From positions 2,130,001 through 2,194,000 of the forward strand of contig NZ_JHZZ01000001.1 in NCBI RefSeq assembly GCF_000687935.1: 64,000 nucleotides of DNA. The letters run 5' to 3'. Origin of the DNA: Polaribacter sp. Hel_I_88 (GTDB lineage Bacteria > Bacteroidota > Bacteroidia > Flavobacteriales > Flavobacteriaceae). The translations under genes were made by a program, and so were the position numbers. This document shows, in pieces, positions 42,555 to 52,870 of the stretch (positions are counted from its first letter, which is position 1; each line of letters begins with the position of its first letter). The notes below the pieces were generated by a model, which saw only the letters and a list, made by a program, of their open reading frames with translations, did no database searches and was not told the origin of the DNA.

Positions 42555-43805
42555 ATGAAAAAGAAAATTTTAGTAGTATTATTATTTGTAATGGTAAAAG
42601 TTGAAGCGCAAACTTCAGCTTTTGCTGTTGCAGATAGTTTGTTTGAGAAAGGCAGATATAAAATGGCTTTGAAAGAATTAGATAAAAGTGACCCCTCTTT
42701 TTTATCGAATTATAAAAAAGCAGTGATTTACGAATCGATTGACGATTATAAAAAAGCGGCTCAATTTTTAGAAAAAGCTGTTACTTTTAAAGATGATGAA
42801 AATGCAAAATTACGATTGGCAAAAAATTATCGTTCTTTAAAATTATCTCAAAAAGCAATTCCTATTTATGAAGAGGTTTTAGCCAAAGATTCTTTAAATT
42901 TAGTTTTGAAATATCAATTAGGGAAATTATACATCATCAACAGAAGGCCTAAAGATGCTATTAAAACTTTCCAATACTTGGTTAAAAATGATGCAGAAAA
43001 TGCGAACTATTCCTATCATTTAGGACTTTCTTTTGCTTTAAATGGACAAAGAGACCCAATGATGAATAGTTTTTTAGATACGCATGAAAAAGATTCAACA
43101 CATTTAAACGCCATTGCAAGATTGGCAAATAGCTATAAAAAATTGAATGATAAAGATTCTACAGAATTATTTGTAGATAAAGGGTTGGCTTTGGATAAAA
43201 ATCATATCGATTTGAATAAGCTGAAAATTAATCAATTGTATTTAGATAAAAAATACGCAGAAACGATTCCATTGTTATTAAATTTAGATACTATTGATAA
43301 AAAAGATACTTACAGTGCAGCCATGTTAGGAAGATCTTTTTTTAATATGGATAGTTTAGAAAAGGCAAAAAAATACTTTAAAAAAGTATCGATTAAAGAT
43401 CGAGAAGATTTTAAAGCTCAAACCTATTTAGGGCATATTGCAATGATAGAGAAAAATTATAGAGATGCAAATTTTCGCTATATGATGGCTACTTATGTTG
43501 GGAAAGAAAAGCGAGATGAAGAATATTTTGGTTTAGGGACTATGTTTTTTGAAACCAATAAAATACCACAAGCTATTAATGCTTTTAAAGAAGCATATGC
43601 AGAAAATAGGAGAAATTATAAGGCATTGTATCAAATAGCAAAGCTTTCTGATGATTATTATAAGGATAAAAAAATAGCGTATAAAGAATATAAAAAGTAT
43701 TTAGAAACTTTTTATGATAGAGATGAAGTGATTTCTGTATTTGTAGAACGCAGAATTAAAGAGATTAAAAAAGACTATTTTTTGGAAGGAGAATTGCTGG
43801 ATTAA
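42555..43805 (+). CDS. Secreted tetratricopeptide-repeat protein
   Basis: A 416-residue protein with a signal peptide (cleaved near VEAQ|T, residue 19). It then holds about ten helical TPR-type repeats, for example KGRYKMALKELDKSD, DDYKKAAQFLEKAVTF, PKDAIKTFQYLVKNDAENANY and AKKYFKKVSIKDRED. TPRs mediate protein contacts, so it is likely a periplasmic scaffold. It is placed between two lipoproteins of the TonB-like-domain type, 9 bases after the first, and is probably part of the same complex or pathway. Confidence 0.85.
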   Translation: MKKKILVVLLFVMVKVEAQTSAFAVADSLFEKGRYKMALKELDKSDPSFLSNYKKAVIYESIDDYKKAAQFLEKAVTFKDDENAKLRLAKNYRSLKLSQKAIPIYEEVLAKDSLNLVLKYQLGKLYIINRRPKDAIKTFQYLVKNDAENANYSYHLGLSFALNGQRDPMMNSFLDTHEKDSTHLNAIARLANSYKKLNDKDSTELFVDKGLALDKNHIDLNKLKINQLYLDKKYAETIPLLLNLDTIDKKDTYSAAMLGRSFFNMDSLEKAKKYFKKVSIKDREDFKAQTYLGHIAMIEKNYRDANFRYMMATYVGKEKRDEEYFGLGTMFFETNKIPQAINAFKEAYAENRRNYKALYQIAKLSDDYYKDKKIAYKEYKKYLETFYDRDEVISVFVERRIKEIKKDYFLEGELLD

Positions 43806-43852
43806 AAGTCAGTAAAATTTAGTAAGTTTACGCAATAATTTGATTTTTAAGG

Positions 43853-44323
43853 ATGCGTATTTTTTCTTTTTTAGTATTGATGATTTTTATCACTTCGTGT
43901 GATAAATTGTCATTTTCAAAAAACAAAGAACATCAACTGTTAGACACGATTGTAGATTATACAGCTGTAGATTTATCGCCATCATTTCCTGTTTGCGATT
44001 CCATTATAAACAAAGCAGAAAAATCGGATTGTTTTAGAAATACCATTCACAAAAAAATAGGCGAGGAGTTGCAAAAGCACTCATTAACGAGTCAAGATTC
44101 TATTGATGAAACTGTGTATGTAGATTTGTTAATTAATACAGAAGGTGCTATTCAGTTTTTAGAAGTAACATCTTCAGAACATATAAAAAAGCAACTCCCA
44201 ACATTGGATAGTATTTTACAACTTTCTGTTGATAATCTACCTAACATATTCCCAGCTATCAAAAAGAGATTTCCTGTTGCTACAAAATATCGTTTGCCTA
44301 TAAGAATTGTTTTAACGGAGTAA
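43853..44323 (+). CDS. Second lipoprotein with shortened TonB-like domain
   Basis: A 156-residue lipoprotein (lipobox IFITSCDKL, Cys about 16). It has SPSFPVCDS and SDCFRNTIHKKIGEELQKH, the same Cys-pair and helix motif as the M56 tails, then a TonB-like end (VYVDLLINTEGAIQFLEVT, ATKYRLPIRIVLTE). It lacks the long variable section of its relatives. It is the last gene of the operon, 47 bases after the TPR gene. Confidence 0.75.
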   Translation: MRIFSFLVLMIFITSCDKLSFSKNKEHQLLDTIVDYTAVDLSPSFPVCDSIINKAEKSDCFRNTIHKKIGEELQKHSLTSQDSIDETVYVDLLINTEGAIQFLEVTSSEHIKKQLPTLDSILQLSVDNLPNIFPAIKKRFPVATKYRLPIRIVLTE

Positions 44324-44858
44324 AAAGATATTTCTATATCCGCTAATGATCATATAAATTTTAAAGAGTGTCATTCTGAATTTATTGATCTCAAATTTTA
44401 TTTAAAACTATTTACTTTAGTGCATTTCATTTTAGTCTCTAAAAATTTTAGCCACGAATTCACGAATTTCACTCACATAAATTTGTTATACTTTCGCATT
44501 ACACGAAGCAGACTTTTAGTCTGCAAACCAAGTCTATGGACTTCAAGTTCATAGATTTATCTTATAATCTATCTAGCCTTAAATCAATATTACTCATCAA
44601 GACCCTGAAATAAATTCAGGGTGACAAAAGGCAAACATTACTAAAAGCGTAATTGCAATAAAACATTATTATCTACCATTTTCAATGTTGATAAACTTTG
44701 GCAATAGTAAGATTTCTTATTTTACACAAAAATATTCCTAGTCACAGTTTTTCTAACAAATGTCAGTCTGAGCTTGTCGAAGACTCTTTCATTTTTTAAG
44801 AAATCATTGCTTTTTTAAAACTACCAGCAAAAGAATAAAAAACAAGTTTCGAGCCAAA
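44324..44858. other. Long spacer filled with decayed palindromic repeats
   Basis: No gene is seen in over 500 bases. Hairpins include GCAGACTTTTAGTCTGC (44508-44524), an imperfect pair TCTATGGACTT/AAGTTCATAGA just after it, and ACCCTGAA/TTCAGGGT (44602-44622). AGCCACGAATTCACGAATT (about 44450-44468) is the inverse of 34445-34463. A half copy of the 29855-29910 palindrome lies at 44762-44786. It looks like a landing zone for small repeats between two operons. Confidence 0.6.
44762..44786 (+). repeat. Half copy of the CTGAGCTTGTCGAAGA palindrome
   Basis: The 25 bases starting GTCAGTCTGAGC are identical to 29855-29879. The right arm is missing here. Confidence 0.75.
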
Positions 44859-44891
44859 AAAATCCGTTTGTAATTTTTACAAACGGATTTT
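44859..44891 (-). terminator. gltD: Terminator of gltD
   Basis: A perfect 15-base stem (44859-44873 with 44877-44891) around TTT. It stands 21 bases beyond the gltD stop on the minus strand and is followed by a T-rich run in that direction. Confidence 0.88.
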
Positions 44892-44912
44892 AAATTTTAT
44901 CAATTCTCTAAT

Positions 44913-46376
44913 TTACATGGCAACTAAATCGCCAGTAATATCTTTAGAAGGTAATTCAGATTTGCCCATTAAGAATAAATCTACTTGTCTTGCAGCTTCT
45001 CTTCCTTCAGAAATTGCCCAAACAATTAAGGATTGTCCTCTTCTCATATCACCTGCAGTAAAAATGTTTTTTACATTCGTTTGATATTTACCATATTCTG
45101 CAATATAATTTGAACGAGCATCTTGTTTAATGCCTAATTTATCTGCTAATGTATTTTCAGGACCTTTAAAACCTAACGCCAACAATGCTAAATCACAAGG
45201 CCAGGTTTTTTCTGTACCTGCAATTTCTATGAGTTGAGGTCTTTGTCCAGGCACCATTTTCCACTCTACATTCACTGTTTTTAAAGCGATTAGTTTTCCA
45301 GTTTCATCCTTTACAAATTCTTTTGTGTTGATGAGCCAATTACGCTCTGAACCTTCCTCATGAGAAGAAGAAGTTTTCAACTTTAAAGGCCAAAAAGGCC
45401 AAGGAGTTGTTGGTGAACGTTCTCCAGGAGGTTTTGGCATAATTTCGAAATTAACCACAGATTTTGCTCCTTGTCTATTTGATGTTCCAATACAATCAGA
45501 TCCTGTATCTCCACCACCAATTACAATTACATCTTTACCAGTTGCCATTATTTGATTTTCTACTTTCTTATCAAATAAAACTTTGGTTTGTTGTGTTAAA
45601 AAATCCATGGCTTGCACAACACCATTAGCATCAATGCCAGGAGTTGGCAAACTTCTACTTTCAGTAGCTCCACCACATAAAACAATGGCATCAAAAGCTT
45701 TTAAATCTTTTACATCATAAGTAACACCAACATTTACGTTTGTTTTAAAAATGATTCCTTCAGCTTCTAAAATTTTTATTCTTCTGTCGATAATTCCTTT
45801 TTCCATTTTAAAATTCGGAATTCCATAACGTAACAAACCACCAACTTCATCATGTCTTTCAAAAACAGTCACCAAATGACCAGCTCTGTTTAATTGTTGT
45901 GCAGCAGCTAAACCAGCAGGCCCAGAACCAATTACAGCAGTTGTTTTTCCAGTTCTTGTTTTTGGAGGCTGAGGTTTAATCCATCCTTCTTTAAAAGCAC
46001 GTTCCACAATATTTTTTTCTATTTGCTCAATAGAAACTGGATCTTCTATAATTCCTAAAACACAGGCTTGTTCACAAGGAGCAGGACATAAACGTCCTGT
46101 AAATTCTGGAAAATTATTCGTAGAATGTAAAATCCACGAAGCTTTTTGCCATTCACCTTGATGCACCATATGATTAAAATCTGGAATTAAATTCCCAAGT
46201 GGACAACCACTATGACAAAAAGGAATTCCACAGTCCATGCATCGTGAACCTTGTTTTGTTATTTCTTGATTTGAAAGAGGAACTGTAAATTCGTTGTAAT
46301 TTTTTACACGATCAATGACAGATCTGTAGGTTTCATCCTGTCTTTCAAATTCTTTAAATCCTGTTACTTTTCCCAT
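44913..46376 (-). CDS. gltD: Glutamate synthase small subunit
   Basis: A 487-residue flavoprotein that passes electrons from NADPH through FAD and two iron-sulfur clusters to GltB. The N-terminal ferredoxin-like part has the Cys sets CMDCGIPFCHSGCPLGN and CPAPCEQAC. The FAD site is AVIGSGPAGLAAAQQLNRAGH (part of the Rossmann motif), the NADPH site IVIGGGDTGSDC, and the C-terminal FAD motif FTAGDMRRGQSLIVWA. It lies 97 bases downstream of gltB on the same strand and ends at a strong terminator. Confidence 0.95.
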   Translation of the reverse strand: MGKVTGFKEFERQDETYRSVIDRVKNYNEFTVPLSNQEITKQGSRCMDCGIPFCHSGCPLGNLIPDFNHMVHQGEWQKASWILHSTNNFPEFTGRLCPAPCEQACVLGIIEDPVSIEQIEKNIVERAFKEGWIKPQPPKTRTGKTTAVIGSGPAGLAAAQQLNRAGHLVTVFERHDEVGGLLRYGIPNFKMEKGIIDRRIKILEAEGIIFKTNVNVGVTYDVKDLKAFDAIVLCGGATESRSLPTPGIDANGVVQAMDFLTQQTKVLFDKKVENQIMATGKDVIVIGGGDTGSDCIGTSNRQGAKSVVNFEIMPKPPGERSPTTPWPFWPLKLKTSSSHEEGSERNWLINTKEFVKDETGKLIALKTVNVEWKMVPGQRPQLIEIAGTEKTWPCDLALLALGFKGPENTLADKLGIKQDARSNYIAEYGKYQTNVKNIFTAGDMRRGQSLIVWAISEGREAARQVDLFLMGKSELPSKDITGDLVAM

Positions 46377-46473
46377 GATAATGTGTAATTGTGTATTTGT
46401 TGAATTGTGTACTTATTTGGATGATTAGCAAAATATTATTTTCAACTAATAACCAATAACCATCAACTAAATA

Positions 46474-49400
46474 CTATGCTATTGTTAATTCTTCGAACAT
46501 TGGTTCTTCTGTTTCTAAACGTTGTAATGCTTTTTTGTATTCAGTTGGCATTACTTTTACAAAGTTGTGTAAACTTGTTTCCCAATCTGCTAACAAATCA
46601 GCACCTCTTTTGCTATCCGTATATAAAACATGTTTTTCAATTGTTGCTTTTAATTCAGCAGCATTTTCCTCTGAAATTTCTTCAAATTCGATGGTTTCTG
46701 TGTTGCACAATCCGTTTACAAATTTGTTTTCTGGATCATACACATAGGCAATTCCACCACTCATTCCTGCTGCAAAATTTCTTCCTGTTTTTCCTAAAAC
46801 AATTACTTTACCACCAGTCATGTATTCACAACAATGATCTCCAACACCTTCTACAACTGCAGTTGCTCCAGAGTTACGAACTGCAAAACGTTCTCCTGCA
46901 ATTCCATTGATATACGCTTGTCCATCAACAGCACCAAACATACAAACGTTTCCGACTATGATATTGTCTTCGGCTAAAAAGTCTGCTGTTGGTGGTTTTT
47001 TAACGATTAATTTCGCTCCAGATAATCCTTTTCCTAAATAATCGTTTGTGTTTCCTTCTAAAATAAAAGTTAAACCATGAGCTCCAAAAGCTCCAAAACT
47101 TTGTCCTGCAGAACCTTTAAAATTAATATTTAAGGTGTCTTCAGGCAACCCTAAATGACCGTAAATCTTAGAAATTTCGTTACTTACAATAGCTCCAACT
47201 GTTCTGTTTGTGTTTTTAATAGGATAATTTAAAGTCATTTTTTCCTTACGATATAATGCTCTATGAGAATCTTTTAAAATCGTGAAATCTAAAACGCTTT
47301 CTAAATTATGTTCTTGTTTTTCGGTATTACTAACCACTAATTTTCTGTAAGAATCTGGTCTGTGTAAAATACTAGATAAATCTAATCCTTTTGCTTTGTA
47401 ATGTTTGATGGCTCTATTGGCATTAATTTTATGCGTTTGCCCAACCATTTCTGCCAACGTTCTAAACCCTAATTGTGCCATAATTGCTCTTAATTCTTCA
47501 GCTATGTAATAGAAGAAGTTAATTACGTGTTCTGGAGTTCCTTTAAAGTTTTTACGCAATTCCTTATCTTGAGTTGCAATACCAACAGGACAAGTATTTA
47601 AATGACATTTACGCATCATAATACAACCTGAAGCTACTAAAGGAGCAGTTGCAAAACCAAATTCTTCTGCACCCAACAATGCTGCAATAGCAACATCTCT
47701 TCCTGTTTTTAATTGACCATCACATTCCACTACAATTCTACTTCGTAAACTGTTCATTACTAAAGTTTGTTGTGCTTCTGCCAAACCAAGTTCCCAAGGT
47801 AAACCTGCATGTTTCAAAGAAGTTAAAGGTGATGCTCCTGTTCCTCCATCATAACCAGAAATCAATACAACATCTGCTTTTGCTTTGGCAACACCAGCAG
47901 CAATGGTTCCAACTCCAACTTCTGAAACTAATTTTACATTAATTCTTGCTTCACGATTGGCATTTTTTAAATCGAAAATAAGTTGTGCTAAATCTTCAAT
48001 AGAATAAATATCATGATGTGGAGGAGGAGAAATTAGTCCAACAAAAGGCGTTGAGTTTCTTGCAGCAGCAATCCAAGGTAAAACTTTGTAACCAGGTAAT
48101 TGACCACCTTCACCAGGTTTTGCACCTTGTGCCATTTTAATCTGAATTTCTCTTGCGTTTGTTAAATAGTGAGAAGTAACACCAAATCTACCAGAAGCAA
48201 CTTGCTTTATAGCAGAGTTTCTACTATCACCATTCATGTCTTTTTGGAAACGTTTTCTGTCTTCTCCACCTTCACCAGAATTCGATTTACCACCAATTCT
48301 GTTCATAGCAATCGCTAAATTTTCGTGTGCTTCTCTAGAGATGGATCCATAAGACATGGCACCCGTTTTAAAACGTTTTACAATATCTGTCCAAGGTTCT
48401 ACTTCCTCTAAAGGAATTGGATCTAAATTATCAAACTCAAACAAACCACGAATGGTCATTAAGTTTTCTGCTTGCTCATTGATGGCTTTTGCATACACAT
48501 CATAACTTGTTTGATCACTTAAACGAACTGCTTGTTGTAATTTAGAAACTGTTGTTGGGTTGAATAAATGACGCTCGCCATTTCTTCTCCATCTATAGTC
48601 ACCTCCAATATTTAATCCTAAATTCTTATCAATTTGATTATCTGGATACGCTTGTTTGTAACGTTGGTCAATTTCTTTTTCAATTTCATACAAGCCAATA
48701 CCTTCAATTCTTGAAGCTGTGTATGGGAAATATTTTTCTACAAATTGTGAGTTAAAGCCAACAATTTCAAAAATTTGAGAACCTCTATACGAATGTAAGG
48801 TTGAGATTCCGATTTTATTCATCACTTTTAACAAGCCTTTGCCAATAGCCGTGTTAAAATTATCGACTGCTTTTTGCTCATCCATATCAGTAATAAAACC
48901 TTCTTTTACTTGCATTCTGATAATTTCATTCACCATATAAGGGTTGATGGCACTTGCTCCATATCCAAATAAAGTTGCAAAATGATGAGGTTCTCTAGGC
49001 TCTGCAGATTCTATTATAATATCGAAATAAGAACGTTTACGTAAACGATTTAATTGATGATTTACAAATGAACAAGCTAATAAAGCAGGTATTGGTGCTA
49101 ATTCTTGATTGACACCTCTATCTGATAAAATAATAATATTATTTTTATTTTCTAATGCTTTTTCAACTTGAATAACAATGTTATCCAAAGCATTTTCTAT
49201 ACCATTTAAACCTTCTGATTTTTTATATAAAATCTGAATCGTTGCTGCTTTGAAACTTTCAATATCAATGCTTCTAATTTTTTCTAAATCGGCATTTGAG
49301 ATGACAGGATTCTGAATTCTTAATTTTCTACATTGTCTGTCTGTAATGCTGAAAATGTTTCTGTCTTTCCCTAAATTTAAACTAATATCCGTTACAATTT

Positions 49401-50985
49401 CTTCACGAATTCCATCTAAAGGCGGATTGGTAACTTGCGCAAATAATTGCTTAAAATAGTTTGATATCAACTGAGGTCTGTCAGATAAAACTGCTAAAGG
49501 AGTGTCAATTCCCATAGATCCTAAAGCCTCTTTACCAACTTGTGCCATTGGTGTGATTACTTCTTGAATATCTTCGAACGTGTAATTAAATAAACGTTGA
49601 CGTGTTTTAATATCAATGGTTTCTATAGGGCAAGTTTCATTTGTGTACGGAACATCTTTTAAATGCAAACGTGTACTATCTAACCATTCTTGGTAAGGTC
49701 TTTCAGAAACAATTTTATTTTTTATTTCTTCATCTTCAATAATTCGTCCTTTATTCATATCCACCAAGAACATTTTTCCTGGCTCTAATCTTCCATGTTT
49801 TTTTACGTCTGATGGATCGATGTTTACAACACCAATTTCCGATGACATAATTAGTTTTCCACTTTTGGTAACTGTATATCTAGAAGGTCTTAAACCATTT
49901 CTATCTAACAACGCTCCAATATAATCTCCATCTGTAAAAGGTACAGAAGCTGGACCATCCCAAGGTTCCATAATACAACCATTGTATTCGTAAAAAGCTT
50001 TTCGCTCTTTAGCCATGGTTGCATGTTTTTCCCAGGCTTCAGGAATCATCATCATCATAATTTCTGGTAAAGATCGTCCTGTGTGCGTTAATAGCTCAAC
50101 AACCATATCCATAGAAGCAGAATCTGATTTTCCTGGTAAAATAATTGGGAATAATTTTTCAATCTGTGGACCAAACACATCGCTTTTCATGATTTCTTCA
50201 CGCACACGCATTCTACTTACATTTCCACGTAAGGTGTTAATTTCTCCATTCTGACACATATGTCTAAAAGGTTGTGCTAACTCCCAAGTTGGCATTGTGT
50301 TTGTGGAAAAACGTTGGTGCACTAAAGCCAAACGTGTTACTAAATCTATTTCTTGTAAGTCTTTATAATAAGGGCCAATATCTTCTGGCATAATAATGCC
50401 TTTATAGATAAGGGTTGTGATGGATAAACTTGGTACGTAAAAAAAGTTACTTTCAGAAATTTTAGAATTTCTAATGGTATGTTCTGCTATTTTTCGAGCA
50501 GCATATAGTTTTGCTTTAAAAGCAGCTTCAGTAAGATCATCTGTTTTACCAACAAATAACTGCTCTATAGCTGGTTCTGATGCTAAAGCGATTGCTCCTA
50601 ATTGTGAAGAATCTACAGGTACTTTTCTCCAGCCTAAAATAGCTAAACCTTGTGCTGTAAGTTCTTTTTCGAAAGTAGTTTTACAAAAATTATATTGATT
50701 GGAAACCTTTGGTAAAAAAACCATACCTACTGCATATTCTCTTCTTTCAGGAATTGGAAAATCGCAGACTCTTTGAAAGTATTCGTGAGGAATATCAATT
50801 AATAATCCAGCACCATCTCCTGTTTTTCCATCTGCACTAACACCACCTCTATGTTCTAGTTTTACGAGTATTTCTAGTGCATCATGTATAATTTGATTTG
50901 TTTTGTCGCCATTCAAATTACAAATAAAACCTGCACCACAATTTTCGTGTTCAAACTCTGGTAAATATAAGCCTTGTTTCTCCAT
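46474..50985 (-). CDS. gltB: Glutamate synthase large subunit
   Basis: About 1503 residues from the ATG at 50985 ([11 protein letters not shown]). A more upstream start at 51006 would overlap the promoter. It makes two glutamates from glutamine and 2-oxoglutarate. Domains: class II amidotransferase about 16-420 with Cys16 (NCGAGF) as nucleophile after propeptide removal, central domain about 460-760, FMN/synthase barrel about 820-1200 with the 3Fe-4S cysteines in [15 protein letters not shown], and a GxGxG beta-helix about 1240-1430. It groups with gltD, amt and P-II. Confidence 0.95.
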   Translation of the reverse strand: MEKQGLYLPEFEHENCGAGFICNLNGDKTNQIIHDALEILVKLEHRGGVSADGKTGDGAGLLIDIPHEYFQRVCDFPIPERREYAVGMVFLPKVSNQYNFCKTTFEKELTAQGLAILGWRKVPVDSSQLGAIALASEPAIEQLFVGKTDDLTEAAFKAKLYAARKIAEHTIRNSKISESNFFYVPSLSITTLIYKGIIMPEDIGPYYKDLQEIDLVTRLALVHQRFSTNTMPTWELAQPFRHMCQNGEINTLRGNVSRMRVREEIMKSDVFGPQIEKLFPIILPGKSDSASMDMVVELLTHTGRSLPEIMMMMIPEAWEKHATMAKERKAFYEYNGCIMEPWDGPASVPFTDGDYIGALLDRNGLRPSRYTVTKSGKLIMSSEIGVVNIDPSDVKKHGRLEPGKMFLVDMNKGRIIEDEEIKNKIVSERPYQEWLDSTRLHLKDVPYTNETCPIETIDIKTRQRLFNYTFEDIQEVITPMAQVGKEALGSMGIDTPLAVLSDRPQLISNYFKQLFAQVTNPPLDGIREEIVTDISLNLGKDRNIFSITDRQCRKLRIQNPVISNADLEKIRSIDIESFKAATIQILYKKSEGLNGIENALDNIVIQVEKALENKNNIIILSDRGVNQELAPIPALLACSFVNHQLNRLRKRSYFDIIIESAEPREPHHFATLFGYGASAINPYMVNEIIRMQVKEGFITDMDEQKAVDNFNTAIGKGLLKVMNKIGISTLHSYRGSQIFEIVGFNSQFVEKYFPYTASRIEGIGLYEIEKEIDQRYKQAYPDNQIDKNLGLNIGGDYRWRRNGERHLFNPTTVSKLQQAVRLSDQTSYDVYAKAINEQAENLMTIRGLFEFDNLDPIPLEEVEPWTDIVKRFKTGAMSYGSISREAHENLAIAMNRIGGKSNSGEGGEDRKRFQKDMNGDSRNSAIKQVASGRFGVTSHYLTNAREIQIKMAQGAKPGEGGQLPGYKVLPWIAAARNSTPFVGLISPPPHHDIYSIEDLAQLIFDLKNANREARINVKLVSEVGVGTIAAGVAKAKADVVLISGYDGGTGASPLTSLKHAGLPWELGLAEAQQTLVMNSLRSRIVVECDGQLKTGRDVAIAALLGAEEFGFATAPLVASGCIMMRKCHLNTCPVGIATQDKELRKNFKGTPEHVINFFYYIAEELRAIMAQLGFRTLAEMVGQTHKINANRAIKHYKAKGLDLSSILHRPDSYRKLVVSNTEKQEHNLESVLDFTILKDSHRALYRKEKMTLNYPIKNTNRTVGAIVSNEISKIYGHLGLPEDTLNINFKGSAGQSFGAFGAHGLTFILEGNTNDYLGKGLSGAKLIVKKPPTADFLAEDNIIVGNVCMFGAVDGQAYINGIAGERFAVRNSGATAVVEGVGDHCCEYMTGGKVIVLGKTGRNFAAGMSGGIAYVYDPENKFVNGLCNTETIEFEEISEENAAELKATIEKHVLYTDSKRGADLLADWETSLHNFVKVMPTEYKKALQRLETEEPMFEELTIA

Positions 50986-51005
50986 AATATAATAAGTTAT
51001 ATTCA

Positions 51006-51013
51006 CAAAGCTA
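51006..51013 (-). promoter_or_regulatory. gltB: -7 promoter box of gltBD
   Basis: The minus strand reads TAGCTTTG, an exact TAnnTTTG match. The start of transcription near 51001 leaves a leader of about 16 bases and excludes the longer frame start at 51006. Confidence 0.5.
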
Positions 51014-51146
51014 TGTATTTTGTTGCAGATAATTAAGTGTTTAGGAGCTTTTGATGTGATTTTTATGACGAAATGAATATAAGTGTGTAAAAATAATATT
51101 TATGATAATTAAGTGAGGTTTAATTGTCAAATTCATAAAAACAAGA

Positions 51147-51182
51147 AAATTACCCTAAAGAAATGAATCTTTAAGGTAATTT
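51147..51182 (-). terminator. amt: Terminator of amt
   Basis: Arms 51147-51161 and 51168-51182 pair over 15 bases with one mismatch around a 6-base loop. It lies 20 bases beyond the amt stop, so amt and gltB are separate transcription units. Confidence 0.8.
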
Positions 51183-51202
51183 AGATGTTAAAAAGTAACT
51201 TA

Positions 51203-52432
51203 TTAGTTGTCGTTTAAACGAAAATCTGGATATGCATCCATACCATGTTCATGCGAATCTAAACCTTCTACTTCTTCTTTTTCACTTACTCTTATGCCCA
51301 TAGTTTTCTTTAAAGTAAAGATAATAATGAATGTTGAAACGATACAAAAAGCTGCGTAACAACCAACACCTGTTAATTGAATTAAGAAGGTGTGATCTGG
51401 ATTTGTAGAAAAAATACCTACTGCTAAAGTTCCCCAAATACCACAAATTAAATGCACTGCAATAGCTCCAACAGGATCATCTAATTTAATAGCATCGATG
51501 AAAGCAACAGCAAATACAATCAATGCACCTGCAATACCACCAATAATAATAGCGCTTTCTGGCGTCATTACATCTGCACCAGCAGTAATACCAACTAAAC
51601 CTCCTAATATTCCGTTTAAGAACATTGTTAAATCTAAATTCTTATACTTTATAAAAGAAACCAAAGCAGCTACTACACCACCTGCAGCAGCAGCCAGACA
51701 AGTTGTAACTAAAGTTAATGATGTTAAAGCAGGGTCTGCAGATAAAACTGAACCACCATTAAAACCAAACCAACCTAACCAAAGAATTAAAACTCCTGCA
51801 GTTGCTAATGGAATGTTGTGTCCTGGAATTGCTTGTGCTTTTCCGTCTTTAAATTTACCAATTCTTGGGCCTAATAACCAAACAGCTACTAAAGCTGCCC
51901 AACCACCAACTGAATGTACTAAGGTAGAACCTGCGAAATCATAAAACCCCATTTGGTCTAAGAATCCTCCACCCCATTTCCAAGAACCTGCAATTGGGTA
52001 TACTAAACCAACGTAGATTACTACGAAAATCATAAAAGCGCCAATTTTCATTCTTTCAGCTACTGCACCAGAAACAATTGTTGCTGCTGTTGCTGCAAAC
52101 ATTCCTTGAAATAAGAAATCTGTCCACCAAGTATAACCTCCACTAGCATATTCTGGAGTCATTCCGTTTTCAGGAGCTGCAATTCCAAAACCTGCAAAAT
52201 CAAAGAAACCTGCAGAACCTTCTGCGAAACCAGGGTACATTAAGTTGAATCCTGCTATGTAGTATAGTAGTAAACCTACTGTAATGATAAATATGTTTTT
52301 GAATAAAATGTTTATTGTGTTTTTTTGTCTTGTCAACCCAATTTCTAAAAATGCAAAACCTGTGTGCATAAAGAAAACGAGTGCTGTACAGATCATCATC
52401 CATACGTTATTTGCTGTAAATAATCCTTCCAT
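51203..52432 (-). CDS. amt: Ammonium transporter (Amt/MEP/Rh family)
   Basis: A 409-residue membrane protein with eleven expected helices. It moves ammonium/ammonia across the inner membrane as a trimer. The pore twin histidines are in STLVHSVGGWAAL and AIAVHLICGIWG, and the start FMHTGFAFLEIGLTRQKN matches the family. The C-terminal cytoplasmic tail (RVSEKEEVEGLDSHEHG) is the usual contact region for P-II, whose gene lies 6 bases upstream. Regulation by P-II plugging the pore is known for the family. Confidence 0.95.
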   Translation of the reverse strand: MEGLFTANNVWMMICTALVFFMHTGFAFLEIGLTRQKNTINILFKNIFIITVGLLLYYIAGFNLMYPGFAEGSAGFFDFAGFGIAAPENGMTPEYASGGYTWWTDFLFQGMFAATAATIVSGAVAERMKIGAFMIFVVIYVGLVYPIAGSWKWGGGFLDQMGFYDFAGSTLVHSVGGWAALVAVWLLGPRIGKFKDGKAQAIPGHNIPLATAGVLILWLGWFGFNGGSVLSADPALTSLTLVTTCLAAAAGGVVAALVSFIKYKNLDLTMFLNGILGGLVGITAGADVMTPESAIIIGGIAGALIVFAVAFIDAIKLDDPVGAIAVHLICGIWGTLAVGIFSTNPDHTFLIQLTGVGCYAAFCIVSTFIIIFTLKKTMGIRVSEKEEVEGLDSHEHGMDAYPDFRLNDN

Positions 52433-52438
52433 GTTTTT

Positions 52439-52789
52439 TTATTTTGATGTTTTCTTTAATGTTGATCCTCCTTTTTCTCCAGTTCTTATTCTGTAAGCTT
52501 CTGTAATGTCTGATACAAATATTTTACCATCACCAACATCTCCTGTTGCAGCCGATTTTAGTAAGGCGTCTATGGTTATTTTTTCAAAATCGTCATTAAC
52601 AACAATCGATAAGTATCTTCTTTGAATGTCGCTTGTGCTATAGCTAATACCTCTGTAAACATGCCCTTCTTTTTCGTTACCTAAACCAGTAACATCCCAG
52701 TAAGAGAAAAAGTTTACGTCTACTTGGTGCAATGCTTCTTTGACTGCACTAAATTTCGATTTTCTAATAATCGCTTCTATTTTTTTCAT
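52439..52789 (-). CDS. P-II family nitrogen regulator
   Basis: A 116-residue trimeric signal protein that reads 2-oxoglutarate and ATP/ADP levels. It starts MKKIEAIIRKSKFSAVKEAL, as usual. The T-loop keeps YRGISY (Tyr45 and Tyr50, the latter at the uridylylation position of E. coli P-II). The loop's second half, STSDIQRRYLS, differs from the classical GlnB/GlnK sequence. The B-loop TGDVGDGKIFV is normal. Directly upstream of amt by 6 bases, it is functionally GlnK-like, but the divergent T-loop suggests different partners or no uridylylation. Confidence 0.9.
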   Translation of the reverse strand: MKKIEAIIRKSKFSAVKEALHQVDVNFFSYWDVTGLGNEKEGHVYRGISYSTSDIQRRYLSIVVNDDFEKITIDALLKSAATGDVGDGKIFVSDITEAYRIRTGEKGGSTLKKTSK

Positions 52790-52824
52790 TTTAAAATTAT
52801 TTTGATTACTACTTAACTTATTTT

Positions 52825-52860
52825 AAAGAATCACACAATGTTTAAACTGTGTGATTCTTT
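52825..52860 (-). terminator. Stem-loop between the porin and P-II genes
   Basis: A perfect 13-base stem (52825-52837 with 52848-52860) with a 10-base loop lies 10 bases past the porin stop and 36 bases before the P-II start. It is probably a terminator, or a partial one that sets the ratio of porin to P-II/Amt transcripts. Confidence 0.75.
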
Positions 52861-52870
52861 GCTGTTTTTT

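Noticed and set aside
46476..46910. Long open frame on the plus strand opposite gltB
   Set aside because: Its product is a run of Leu, Gln, His and Phe typical of the antisense of a well-conserved gene; gltB codon use and homology explain the region.
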